This document shows, in pieces, positions 1-10,392 of a stretch of DNA of 64,000 bases. The notes beneath the pieces are model-generated. The model had not been told where the DNA came from. It searched no databases and worked only from the letters and a program-made list of their open reading frames with translations. The DNA comes from Absidia repens. Taxonomy: Eukaryota > Mucoromycota > Mucoromycetes > Mucorales > Cunninghamellaceae. Position 1 is the first letter of the stretch; each line of letters begins with the position of its first letter. The stretch is taken from NCBI GenBank assembly GCA_002105175.1, contig MCGE01000019.1, positions 62,001 to 126,000 on the forward strand, read 5' to 3'. The position numbers were made by a program, and so were the translations under genes.

Positions 1-2186
1 TACTACTACTGAAGGCGATGTTTTACGACCTCTTTGGTATCAACCCACCAACCCATTTGATTCCTCTTGGCCTGGATACAATATCATCGACATTTTGAAT
101 GCGTTTGTTGATCTTGAAAAGTAAGTTATAGTGTGTCTTGTTCTTATTGTACTAGGATTTTATGTTTACAGTCTTCATTTATGTATAGGGCTTCCGATGA
201 TGAATATGTGTATATATTTCTGCCAAGTTTGACTGCGGAACTCCGTCAAGCAAGAACTACTAGATACCCTCCTTCTTCTTCCCAAGCTGTCAATCATTCT
301 CCTTCCTCACCAACCATCTCTTCCCTCTCTGTATCTGAAACTGACCCGCTGTCTGATACCTTTAGAGAAGCAAGGTGGCATATTCTCGAAAGATTTTCCA
401 GGATCACAAGAGCTTCAAGGGATGCGGCAGGTATTTATTTAAAAAATTATAAATATACCATCACGATACTGACCTGTGTCTTTTTTTAAATGTTAATAGC
501 CAATATAGTGGACCATCCTGTAACTCAACCCATTTTACCACTACTTCCCCTCTCCGTCCAAGCCCTTAGTCGAAATGGTACTGTGCAAGAAACAATGAAG
601 GACTACAATGTTGCAAGCTATTATTTGACACAATGGTAAAAGACCACTTCATTTGTAAATATACGTATAAATAGAACATTGGGTTCACATTCCATTTTTA
701 TTTATATAGGGCTGCTGACGCATCATTGGATCCTTTGTCAGAAGATGAACGATATGCTGATGGGTTGCTATCTGATATGCCGGAAATGCAGCAGGTATAA
801 AAAAAAAAAAAAAAAAAAAAAAGGAACTTGAAATGTTCTAGAATAAGGATAGTTATTAATTTATGTACATCTTTTTAGCCATTGCCAAACCATACCCGCC
901 GAGAAACAGTATCCCCCGAAGAATGGATTGACTTTTTTAATCAAGATGGTGTTCTTCATGTCACTCGCTCATACGTACACAAACTGATATTCCAAGGTGG
1001 ACTGCACGCTGACATTCGGATTGAAGCTTGGAAATTTCTCCTTGGTATCTATCCATGGGAAAGTTCTTTTGATGAACGAGAAGCCATCCGACGAAGCAAA
1101 GCGTAAGTGAATCAAATGACTCGAGGTGTGGGGAGAAGGTCGATCAGACCACTTACACTGACTTTATATTTGTATATATAGTGAAGAATACTTTGATATC
1201 AAGGCCAAATGGTTTAACGATATGGAAACAAGAAACACCAAACAATTCATGGACGAAAAACATCGCATTGACAAGGACGTTCATCGGACGGATCGTAATA
1301 TTGACTTTTTTGCCGGCGAAGATCTTCCCAACCCAGATCCTCAGATGGTGGTGGGCACCAACGAGAACTTGGAAATCATGAAGGATATATTAGTGACTTA
1401 CAATTTCCACAACACAACACTTGGTTATGTGCAGGGCATGTCGGATTTGTGTGCACCTATGTTTGTTGGTATGGGTGATGAAGCCATGGCTTTTTGGGGT
1501 TTTGTCAACTTTATGGACCGTGTGGTAAGAAGGGAAAAAGGCATTTACTATTCGTGTACACGTACTTATTCTTTTATTTATAGCAATCCAACTTTTTTAC
1601 TGATCAATCTGGAATGCATTCACAGTTGAAGAAATTGGATGCCCTGATTCGGTTTATGGATCCACCGTTATACAAACATCTCGAAGAAACTGAAACGACG
1701 AATCTTTTTTTCTGTTTCCGATGGCTTTTGGTATGGTTCAAACGTGAATTTGATTGGGAAGACGTCATCCGGTTATGGGAAGTGCTTTGGACAGATCATT
1801 TGGGCCCTCAATTTCTCCTTTTTGTTGCATTGGCTGTGCTACATCAACATCGGCAAACCATTTTGACTGAACTCGGTCAATTTGATGAGTTGCTCAAGGT
1901 AATTGAATTGTCAGACTCATAAATATGTAGGATATTAACTCTTCTTTCCATATAGTATATCAACGAATTGACTGGCAATATTGAATTGAACAAGACGTTA
2001 GAGGTAGCCGAAGTATTGTACTACCAATTTGAACGAAGAATGAAGGCAATGGACAGAAAACAATTACAATTACAGCAGAAACTGCAACAACGGAGTGTAT
2101 GGAATAACCAACAAGAACGCAACGAAATTCAGGCAGCATTGAAAAAATTAACGATAGATCCTCAGCTACGCGAACTTTTAGTATAG
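1..2186 (+). CDS. GYP7: Gyp7-type Rab GTPase-activating protein, 5' end missing
   Basis: A TBC-domain protein that would speed GTP hydrolysis by Rab (Ypt7-type) GTPases in vesicle and vacuole traffic. My exon model is <1-120, 189-430, 500-635, 710-794, 879-1102, 1182-1524, 1584-1898 and 1956-2186. It leaves about 564 visible residues, and the N-terminus lies left of the window. The TBC core carries both catalytic fingers: the arginine finger in IDKDVHRTDR (near 1267-1296) and the glutamine finger in YVQGM (1426-1440). The spacing and the preceding region (HADIRIEAWKFLLGIYPW) match Gyp7/TBC1D15 proteins. The C-terminus is a Gln/Lys-rich helix. The PAP2 gene starts 281 bases downstream on the same strand. 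Family assignment is firm; the target Rab is inferred from family knowledge. Confidence 0.92.
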
Positions 2187-2467
2187 TATAGCATATGCCC
2201 CTTTTTTACCTATTGATTGATCAACAATAAAAAACAAATACACACACATATTTTTATTTATCACACTGTTCTTTCGATGCATTGTTTGTCTTGGCTTAGT
2301 GAGATTTTGAACCCCGGCGCGGGGAATACTAGTCTCCTTATTTTGCATTTATAGTAAAACTCCTCCCTCCCGTCCCTCTCTTTTTCTTTAAGTGTTTATT
2401 TTTTAAATGTTGTTTCTTTTTCTTCTTCTTTTTGCTCCCCATCCCCACACATATATACTCATGCCAA

Positions 2468-3660
2468 ATGTCCTGCGTAACATGGCGCCAACCCCACCGA
2501 AAGCGGCTATTCTATTCCTACTTGAATGACTGGGTGTTAGTCATTCTGATGCTTTTGATCTTTTTTGGTCTAGACAAGATTCCGCCATATCATAGGGAGT
2601 TCTCAGTCACTGACAAGACTATCATGTTCTCTTATACTGAACATGAGGAAGTACCTTTGTGGGCCCTTTGCGTAAGAGCAATAACGAGCGACTGGGTGAC
2701 GAAAATATTCATATATACTGATTTTTTTTTAACTGGTAGGTGATATGCTTTGTGGTTCCGTTCTTGATTATTGCAACTGTCTCCTTAGGATATAAGCGAA
2801 GTGGTCATGATTTCCATAGCGGTGCTCTTGGTTTAAGCCTGGCGATTAGTCTGACAGTGATGTTTACTCAAGCCATCAAATTAAGTGTTGGACGCCCGCG
2901 ACCGGATTTCCTTTCAAGATGTCAACCACCTGCAAATACACATGACCCACCACTGGGACTATCCAACTATTCCATATGTACCACTCGTATTGATTCTGCG
3001 ATAATGATCGATGCATTCAAATCGTTTCCAAGTGGACATGCCTCGTGTAAGGGAAAAAATATAAATAAAAAAAAGAGTGAACCTGTTCCTGTGTAGTCCC
3101 ATCTCACTCTATATAGTCTCATTTGCAAGCCTTGGCTATATTGCGCTTTATCTTGCTGGAAAGCTTCGGATATTTGATGAACGTGGAGTAAGTCTTCCGA
3201 AAAAAAGCCCGACGACTTTGTTAATTCTCCTTTTTTTTTTTTTTTTTTTTTTTTTTAATCTATGTAGCATACTTACAAAGGATTTACGTTTGTATTCCCT
3301 GTGATTGGAGCTCTGCTTGTCGCCATTACTCGAACAAGGGACTACAGGCATCATTGGAGTGACGTTGCTATTGGTGCGATTCTTGGCGCTGGTTGTGCGT
3401 TTTTTGCCTACCGGCAATATCATCCTGCGCTTGGTCATAAAAACTGTCACCTTCCTCATACCCTTCGGTTTCTTCCGATTGAGAATGGTGTACCTCATTC
3501 AACCAATGATTATGATGATCACCATAGAAAGGACGGATTACCTGGAAATGTTGAAACCATGATTGGAGAAAATGATGCTTATATTGTTACCAACACCACT
3601 ACTGGATCAACGTTGCAGCAGGATAGAACTAGGAAATTAGACATCTACGACTCGGTTTAA
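2468..3660 (+). CDS. PAP2-family lipid phosphate phosphatase
   Basis: An integral membrane phosphatase that removes phosphate from lipids such as phosphatidate or diacylglycerol pyrophosphate (the Dpp1/Lpp1 group). Exons are 2468-2671, 2740-3046, 3117-3187 and 3268-3660, giving 324 residues. All three catalytic signatures of the superfamily are visible: KLSVGRPRP (KxxxxxxRP), SFPSGHAS (PSGH) and TRTRDYRHHWSDV (SRxxxxxHxxxD type, with T before R). Several hydrophobic helices separate them. The PSGH motif lies at the end of exon 2 and continues into exon 3 (SFASLGY). The last intron holds a T run of about 25 bases just before its acceptor. I chose the ATG at 2468 because it opens the frame at MSCVTWRQP; an upstream ATG at 2461 is out of frame. 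The precise substrate cannot be read from sequence. Confidence 0.9.
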
Positions 3661-5989
3661 AATACCTTACCCCAATTTGACCTTGCGCTCCCCACACACA
3701 CCCTTGATCATATCCCCCTTATTGTATACAATAGTTTCAGCTACTCTTTTGAAAATAAAAAATAGCCATTTTTAATTGAAATATATTGTTTTTGCTTTGG
3801 TTCTGGTTTATCTTTATATGCATTACGACTTTTTTAGTGTCATTTATTGTTGAATAATAGGGAACTTCAATTTTGAAATGCAAAAACGTCATCCATGCCT
3901 TTGATTTTTCAACCACTCAGTCACGGCAAGATATACAACTGAACGACAATTACCTAATATGTAGATCACATCACAGTGGGAAAAAAAATCGGTGAATCTA
4001 TCTGAATCAAAATCATCGCCTGAAATTGATCCAGATTGATACAGTGATTGAAATCGATTCAATTTAGATTGAAGTTGATACATTTTTGATTTATTAGTGA
4101 TGATTATGTCGTCTATGTCAACGGAAGATTCAATTGACGTATATTTTTTCAAAGATTCCCCTATCAGATAATAGATGAAGATTTTGTATGAGTCATTTTT
4201 TTACAAATTCCCCCCGGCTCCCCGTTGTAAAATAACGGATAAAATAAAAAATAAAAAAAATAGAAAATGAGACAGGTAGAATTAAGTGAGATTCTTGTAT
4301 ATGGCTTTTATTAATTAATTAATAAAAATGTCACTCTTTATATACTATATCTTAAGTTTCATTGGAAATAGACATTACATGGGTTTATTGTTATTATTAT
4401 TTTTTATCATCATCATCATCATCATCTTTATTATAATCGTATGATGTTCTGATATTAGGTGTATGATGATACGATTGGTATTATTGCAAGGGTATTTTAT
4501 TTTATTTTCTTTTATTTTATGAGACCTAATGATTTCATGAAGTGAATCATTGTTTTCTTTTCTTCCATCACAATGTGATTATTTATTTTTATCATGCATT
4601 GTTCCTAATCGGAATCTCAATTTCTTCAGGAACAGATTTTATTTTTATGCCATCATTTTTCATGATGCGATACCCGTTCATACGAGTATTCACAAATACA
4701 ACATGTCTACTGTGAGTATTTCTCTTCCACAATACAACACCACTATCCTACAAAAAGCAATATAATACATACACTACAAATACAAATCAACACATACCGT
4801 AAAATAGATAAGTAACACATACCCTACAATAGATAAACAACACATATCCCTAAAAGAATAATATATTCAACACAAAAACAAATTACACAAATATTTTTTC
4901 AAATGTGATTTTCTTTATTGCAGTGATAACATGATAAAATAGACAGTAATAGTAAAATAAAAGACAATATCTAATAACATATAAGAGATGAAGAAAATAC
5001 TAAGATGAAGGGCAGATGATAGGAATGATGTGCACACTAAATAATGGGAATTAAGTTCACTAGTGTGGAGAGGGGATGATGGAGATGAGCACTAAAGTAA
5101 TAAAAAAAAAAGTTGAGAATGTACAGTGAATAATAAAAGAGATGAAGGCCAAAAAAAAAAAAATCCAATAGACGGAAGAGAAGGAAAGAGAGGAATTTTA
5201 TAACAGAAGGAAAAGAAAAAAAAAAAAGAAGATCTGCGGGGTTTAATTTCTATCTAATTTTCTGTGGTGGTCTGTGTGAATGTAAAATAGGGCTGATGAA
5301 TATGATAGGAATTTGTGTAGTGGGAGATTCGGGGTCTGAATTACGTACAGTATTATTGAATGATCGCATGTGCATACAGTAAGGTATAGGAATAAGTGTA
5401 GCGATAAATATATATATATATATACATGAAAAGATATATGGTAGATGGATAGATGGACGATAGGTGAATGTGTTGGTATACAACATTAACCACACCCCGA
5501 ATAAAACGATAATTGATTCATATCAAATAAAAGAAATCAATATTGTCATTTTATTTTCGACTTTCTATTTTTTTCTATTTCACAACAATATAACCATTAA
5601 GCCAAGTAACTTTTTACCAAAAAAAAAAAAAAACAATATATATTGTATTTTACCACTAGTCAATGTATACATTTAACTACCTTGTGAAATGTATATATAT
5701 AATATTTTATAAAAAGAACAACTGTTAAAATCAATTACTAAAATTAGTAATACCATTCAGGCCTTTAATTTCCGTCCATTAAAATCTTCTAATATTGTTA
5801 GTCCATCCAAGAACGTGTACCAAACAAATATAATCATCTACTTCACTATATCGAAGATACCTCTAATAAGTTTCATGAATATTTAAACATTCCAAGAAAT
5901 GCAATATTTACAATAATAAACTTAATGAAATTTCAGTCAAGCCAAAAACGAAGGAAGGAACAGTCAAAACAAAAATGTTCATTACACAG
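3661..5989. other. AT-rich intergenic stretch, no convincing gene
   Basis: A very AT-rich spacer with A/T runs and short microsatellites (ATC near 4405, TA near 5406). An 87-codon open frame on the minus strand at 3889-4152 has a fairly protein-like composition, but I recognise no domain and see no promoter or splice context, so I do not call it. The segment near 5250-5490 is the inverted partner of a segment at 20405-20640 (see the repeat entry). Confidence 0.5.
5250..5490 (-). repeat. Dispersed repeat, copy 1 of an inverted pair
   Basis: Read on the minus strand, this segment closely matches 20405-20640 on the plus strand. Shared blocks include TTGTATACCAACACAT, a TA-rich run, GCACATGCGATCATTC, and CACTACACAAATTCCTATCA. 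Both copies stay open for about 80 codons and encode a similar peptide (shared block TTQIPIIFI). This could mean a degraded coding element, but with only two copies and low complexity I treat it as a repeat. Confidence 0.6.
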
Positions 5990-6135
5990 GCTTCGGAGCT
6001 TAAAGCGGTGAAAAAAAATTGGGCTCCGCTCGCACTGCCCCTGGGTCATTTTGGCAAAAGCGCGGCGTAGCCGCGCCTCTCCCGGCGCTTTTTTAGCGGA
6101 TTTCCATGTTTTTTTAGCGGTATGGAGGGGTATTT
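5990..6135. repeat. GC-rich island with strong hairpin
   Basis: An abrupt GC-rich patch in AT-rich sequence. GCGCGGC-GTA-GCCGCGC (6060-6076) is a perfect 7-bp stem with a 3-base loop. It is nested between AAAAGCGC and GCGCTTTT arms (about 6056-6090). It is followed by two near copies of TTTTTTAGCGG. It could be a transposon end, a small structured RNA or a terminator-like fold; the sequence does not decide which. Confidence 0.45.
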
Positions 6136-6640
6136 CTGTGTGTGTATGGGGATATTGGATGGGGGAAAAAAAAAAAATGGTATGAGTAGAAGGAGTATGT
6201 GACTAGAAAGCGGATGCAAGCAAACGTGGATGTCCAAGTATGTGTGTGGTTGAATGGTGGGCAATAATGTAGAGGCGGTTATTATGGCTGTAGGCTTTAG
6301 CTGTGAGCTTATAGGCGTAAACTTTAGAGCATTGTGCAATTAATTGTATGAGAGATGGATGGATGGTTTGGTGGCAAAAAATCATTGTATAATATTTCTA
6401 AAGATGCATGGAAAATTTGAAGTTGAACGGTTTCGTAGTTCGTTTTATATAAAGCGAAGAAGAGTATATTGCAGGTTAATTGGATTTTGCAGGCTGTAAA
6501 GCCAGATGGGTGTGAATTCAACCGCCGCCGCCGGCAGTCTGGATTGTTGATCCAAAAAAAAAAAAATGGGAGCGCAAATCCAAAAAAAAAAAAAAAAAAA
6601 AAAAAAAGACAAGTCAACGGGATTGAGCCAACATCTGTAT

Positions 6641-7010
6641 ACATCCCGGTAATCATCTGAATATAGAACCTCCCCCCCCCAAAAAAAAGGCATACTTACT
6701 TATCACTTCTGCTTTTTATCCTTTAGAGCTATACACTGCTCTTGTCTTCCTTTTCCTCATCTCTGTTTACAGCCCGGTAGGCATCTGAATGTAGAACCCC
6801 CCCCCCCAAAAAAAAAAAAAAGGCATTCTCACTTATCATTTGTCTTTTTATCCTTTAGAGCTGTACATTGCTCTTGTCTTCCTTTTCTTCATCTCTGTTT
6901 ACAGTCCGGTAAGCATCTGAATGTAGAACTCCCCCCAAAAAAAAAGGCATTCTCACTTATCACTTGTTTTTTATCCTTTAGAGCTGCACATTGCTTTTGT
7001 CATCTTTTGT
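6641..7010. repeat. Tandem repeat, three copies of about 130 bases
   Basis: Three head-to-tail units start at 6641, 6769 and 6901 (periods of 128 and 132). Each unit runs CCGGTA-CATCTGAAT-TAGAAC, then a C run followed by an A run, then GGCAT-CTTATCA, then TTTTTATCCTTTAGAGCT, then TTGTCTTCCTTTT. The units differ by scattered substitutions and by the length of the C and A runs. No open frame spans them. Confidence 0.85.
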
Positions 7011-7109
7011 GAAGAATAACTAGAAGGTAAGAAAACTGGATGGTGAAACATCATTATGTGTCGCTTTTTCACATACAAAGTTTTTCATATCTTTTTTTCT
7101 CGTAGACCA

Positions 7110-7111
<2 letters not shown>

Positions 7112-7166
<55 letters not shown>
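7112..7166 (+). repeat. 55-base T homopolymer
   Basis: An unbroken run of about 55 T. The true length is uncertain in any assembly. It would read as a poly(A) tract on the minus strand, so it may be the tail of an old retroposed sequence, but no coding body is recognisable next to it. Confidence 0.8.
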
Positions 7167-7169
<3 letters not shown>

Positions 7170-8984
7170 GTAGATATGACTACGTTCCCTTGTCCAATAT
7201 TACAAATATTTCCCATGATGTAAGGTAATTGCACGAACAAAACATTGCCTTCTACAATGCAGTACACTCATACTATTCTCTTATAGCACAACTTCCCCTG
7301 CTTCATACTGAATGATGCTGCTGCGTCCGAAGTGATAATGTCCTATCTTTGCTTCTGTTGGAGGAAGCTCCTTCAGAAGCTATTTAGTAGTAGCTTTGGT
7401 TTGGGTTAGGGTTTTGGGGTTTTTGTTAAGTATGTAGTATGTAGTATCTCTTCTTTACTTTGTAGTATAGTTGGAATTAGGTGTATTTTATTATTATTGT
7501 TATTGTCGTATTTGTCATTTGTCATCATCCACACATATCAGATACGCGGTTACCCATCGCGTCCCAACAATTGTACCTTGTCACTCCCCAGCATATCCTT
7601 ACACTGGCTATGTTTCACTTGGTCTACAATCAATATCAAAGATTAATGTCAAGGGTAAACACTACAGAAGGGAAAAGTGTACTTGCACCTATAGTGATAG
7701 GTGTGCACGTCAGGGGATATGGATAGAAAAGGAAGATGATTAGAACAATGTAGATTAGCATGACTATTATTGAATGGGTCTTACAATAATAAAGAACAGA
7801 AGGGAAGTATATATATATATAGTAAGAGGGAGGACTAGGCGTAACTAGGGATATAGAATACTAAAATATACAATTAGACAAATGTATTTATGCAATAGGC
7901 ATAGTAATGCCGAAGGACACAGCGGAGGCCAAATTACATTTTAGGGGCGAGACAATTAGGTTCAACAATGGAAGACGTGACAACCAAAATAATGTCTGAT
8001 GAGGACAAGTAATTATATAGCGTGATATATAAAAAGGAACACTAGAAAGATAAGTGGATCTTTGATAGTAGTGTTTGATATATGTTTATGAAAATAAAAC
8101 AGTGATATTTGAACTTTGATAATTGAATGTCTTTTATTTGATTTGATTTGATTCATCTTTTTATATTAAATCGGTGGAATGTTCCGATTGGGGAAAGTGG
8201 TAGTAAAAAGATGAATAAGAAGTGAAATGCTAATAGTGATAAGGGTTGGAGCAGTAGAGGATGTTAGGGGATATATAATGGTGTGATGGAAAGAATGTGG
8301 TTGGAAGTAAAATAAAATAGTTAGCTATTATATATAAAAAATGGGACAGTAAACTATGATCATTATAAATAAAAGTTAAGTGGTAAAATAATTAAGTAGT
8401 AAACTATGATCATTATATATAAAAATTAAATAGTAAAATATGAGTAACAAAATATGATCATTACAATTAATCATCCATCTCTTCCATAATACACTATTTT
8501 ATTCCCTCATCTCGAACTCTACCAATAATCCATTATCATCTACAATCATCTATCATCATAGAAATTTATTATTCCAACATCCGCTTCCCACACTTTTACT
8601 ATAAAAACCCACTGTCATTTTATTTAATAAAAACCATATCTGTTATATCACTTATTTGATTGACTTTACAACTTTACAAATAATTACAGTTATTATTTGT
8701 ATGCAGTATTGGTAGTGTTATTATCATTATTATTACGTTTGAATAAAAAAAGCCCTGTTTGTTGACCCAATTATATGAATGTATGGAAGCTATAGTATTG
8801 ATGCCAAGGAGTGTGTATTTCAAATGAGTCATCGTATCAGTCCGTATATACCCTTGTATCGTCCAATAAGTGATCACCATAAACCCGTTTATACCCTTGT
8901 ATCGTCCAATAAGTGATCAACTTAGACCTGTAAATACTCATCTATCGTCCAATAACATTGTCTATTATGAGAAAAATATAGACG
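7167..8984. other. Intergenic, short repeats only
   Basis: No gene recognised. Two overlapping open frames at 7471-7743 and 7481-7726 (plus strand) have no domain I know. A partial direct duplication occurs at about 8846-8876 and 8886-8920 (shared TATACCCTTGTATCGTCCAA then TAAGTGATCA), with a third weaker copy ending near 8952. Near 8345-8460, AAACTATGATCATTATA recurs two to three times. Confidence 0.5.
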
Positions 8985-9165
8985 AGGATCAATCAATATT
9001 TTATTGATATTATTGATTGAATTATTGATAAAAATTGATAAAAATTGATAGTTTTATAACAAGTCAATCAATTTCAATCAATAAAAAAATATTGATTGAA
9101 CCTTATTTTAAGCCCTGATTCAATCAATATTCAATCAATTTAATCAATATTTTTTCCGCTGTGCG
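8985..9165. repeat. ATTGAT/ATCAAT-dense patch
   Basis: Many copies of ATTGAT and its complement ATCAAT in both orientations in under 200 bases, ending beside CCGCTGTGCGCGTG. Opposed copies could fold into hairpins. The retrotransposon LTR begins about 45 bases downstream. Function is unknown; the pattern is visible by eye. Confidence 0.6.
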
Positions 9166-9211
9166 CGTGTTGGTCAGTATGACTTATATAATAGTTTGTT
9201 TTGAAAAAATC

Positions 9212-9529
9212 TGTCAAATCTTGGCCCGCAAATTCTGTTGGTGTGCCTGTAGTCCTACCAGCCCTTGGGAAGCGCTTGGTGAAGCGTAAGTCCGTTCCCC
9301 GAAAAAAGGTTACACCAAGAAATACTACTTGACCTTTTTTCCATGATTGTTTTCCCTTCCTTTTTTTATATAATACCTAATTAGACAACAGCAATAACAA
9401 ATAGTGATTTGATATAAATAGTGTAGTTTATTGAATAATAAAAAAAGGACAATCTTTAACTATCTAAAAACCTATTCTAAAAACTACTGTCCCAGTGACC
9501 CAACTATATATACATCCCCTGATTTAACA
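9212..9529 (+). repeat. 5' LTR
   Basis: Starts TGTCAAATCTTGG and ends GATTTAACA. It appears identical to the 3' LTR at 14247-14564. A TA-rich TATATAATAC block lies about 155 bases in and could serve as a TATA element. The boundary is set by where the two copies stop matching on the left; on the right one extra A is shared, so the end is uncertain by one base. Confidence 0.95.
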
Positions 9530-9531
9530 AC

Positions 9532-9538
9532 TGGTAGC
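9532..9538 (+). other. Primer binding site, probably initiator tRNA-Met
   Basis: TGGTAGC begins two bases after the LTR. TGGTAGC is complementary to the 3' end (GCTACCA) of fungal initiator tRNA-Met, the primer of Ty1 and Ty3. The match seems to stop after seven bases, so the assignment is likely but not certain. Confidence 0.6.
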
Positions 9539-9558
9539 TTAATAGCCGTATAACGATC

Positions 9559-10392
9559 ATGACAACTAACCTTGAAGATGCACTTGCAAGAATGGCAGAA
9601 GCAATGACACTGATGGCCAGGAACCAAGGACAACAGAACTACGTTGGTTTACAAGCAGCCAAAGTCAAGGTACCCGTGCCTAGTCATCTGTCGGGGGATC
9701 GTGATGCTGTTGAAGTGGACAATTGGATTGCTGACATGGACCATTACTTCAAGATCACGCAGTTGGGGGATCAAGATCAAATGGAGTTTGCTGTGACACT
9801 GTTTGGAACCAAGGCGAAGACGTGGTGGCGAAGATTGCAAGCCAATAAGGAATCCGATAAACCCAAGGATTGGAAGGAATTGAGTGAAGCAATCAAGGTG
9901 GCTTTCAAACCTGCTGGATCATACCTAAGTGCAAGAAATCAGTTTGCTGCGTTACGTCAAGATGGATCTGTGGTCACTTACAGCGAAAAGTTTGAAGAAT
10001 TGCGATTGGTGATTGGTGATGTGTCTGATGCTGAAGGTTTGGACAAATACATTCGTGGACTGAAGCCAGATGTTCAAGCTCACGTACGAACATACGCGCC
10101 GAAGAATGTTGATACTGCCCAAAGCCAAGCCCTGGCCTATGATGAAGCGCATAACCCTGTGGAGTCAAGACCAAAGTGGACAAGGAAGGACAATGCTACG
10201 CCCATGGAGTTGGACTATGCTGATACGCCATTCAAGAGAAATTACCGTGGGAAGAAGAATTTCCAAAATCAAAAGAAGAAGGCCATCAACAAGAAGAAAT
10301 GTTGGATCTGTGAAGAAGCTGGACATTTTGCCAAGGATTGCGATTTGGTGGAACAAGCGAAAGCTTTAAAAGGCCGAGCGCAAAGACAGTGA
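9559..10392 (+). CDS. gag: Retrotransposon Gag polyprotein
   Basis: A 277-residue structural protein that would build the virus-like particle and bind element RNA. The middle matches the retrotransposon Gag capsid domain (WIADMDHYF, TKAKTWWRRL and YSEKFEELR are typical). Near the C-terminus is one CCHC zinc knuckle, CWICEEAGHFAKDC (about residues 248-261, C-x2-C-x4-H-x4-C). The ATG at 9559 is the first in frame after the primer site. The frame is intact. The last 55 bases overlap the pol frame, which lies at -1, and hold the slippery site described below. Confidence 0.95.
   Translation: MTTNLEDALARMAEAMTLMARNQGQQNYVGLQAAKVKVPVPSHLSGDRDAVEVDNWIADMDHYFKITQLGDQDQMEFAVTLFGTKAKTWWRRLQANKESDKPKDWKELSEAIKVAFKPAGSYLSARNQFAALRQDGSVVTYSEKFEELRLVIGDVSDAEGLDKYIRGLKPDVQAHVRTYAPKNVDTAQSQALAYDEAHNPVESRPKWTRKDNATPMELDYADTPFKRNYRGKKNFQNQKKKAINKKKCWICEEAGHFAKDCDLVEQAKALKGRAQRQ
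10365..10371 (+). promoter_or_regulatory. Putative -1 ribosomal frameshift site TTTAAAA
   Basis: In the Gag frame the codons read GCT-TTA-AAA, so the heptamer is T TTA AAA, the canonical X XXY YYZ pattern. Slipping back one base here enters the pol frame, and the Gag stop follows at 10390-10392. Many fungal Ty3/gypsy elements use -1 slipping between gag and pol. I have not identified the downstream RNA fold. Confidence 0.7.

Noticed and set aside
3148..3498. 116-codon minus-strand frame over the PAP2 gene
   Set aside because: It is the antisense of a well-supported exon and includes a poly-Lys run from the intronic T tract.
6203..6693. Minus-strand frames with poly-Phe runs
   Set aside because: They are produced by A homopolymers; no conserved residues.
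7400..7425. TTAGGGTT-like word that could suggest an internal telomere repeat
   Set aside because: Only one copy is present (GGGTTAGGGTTTTGGGG); no array.
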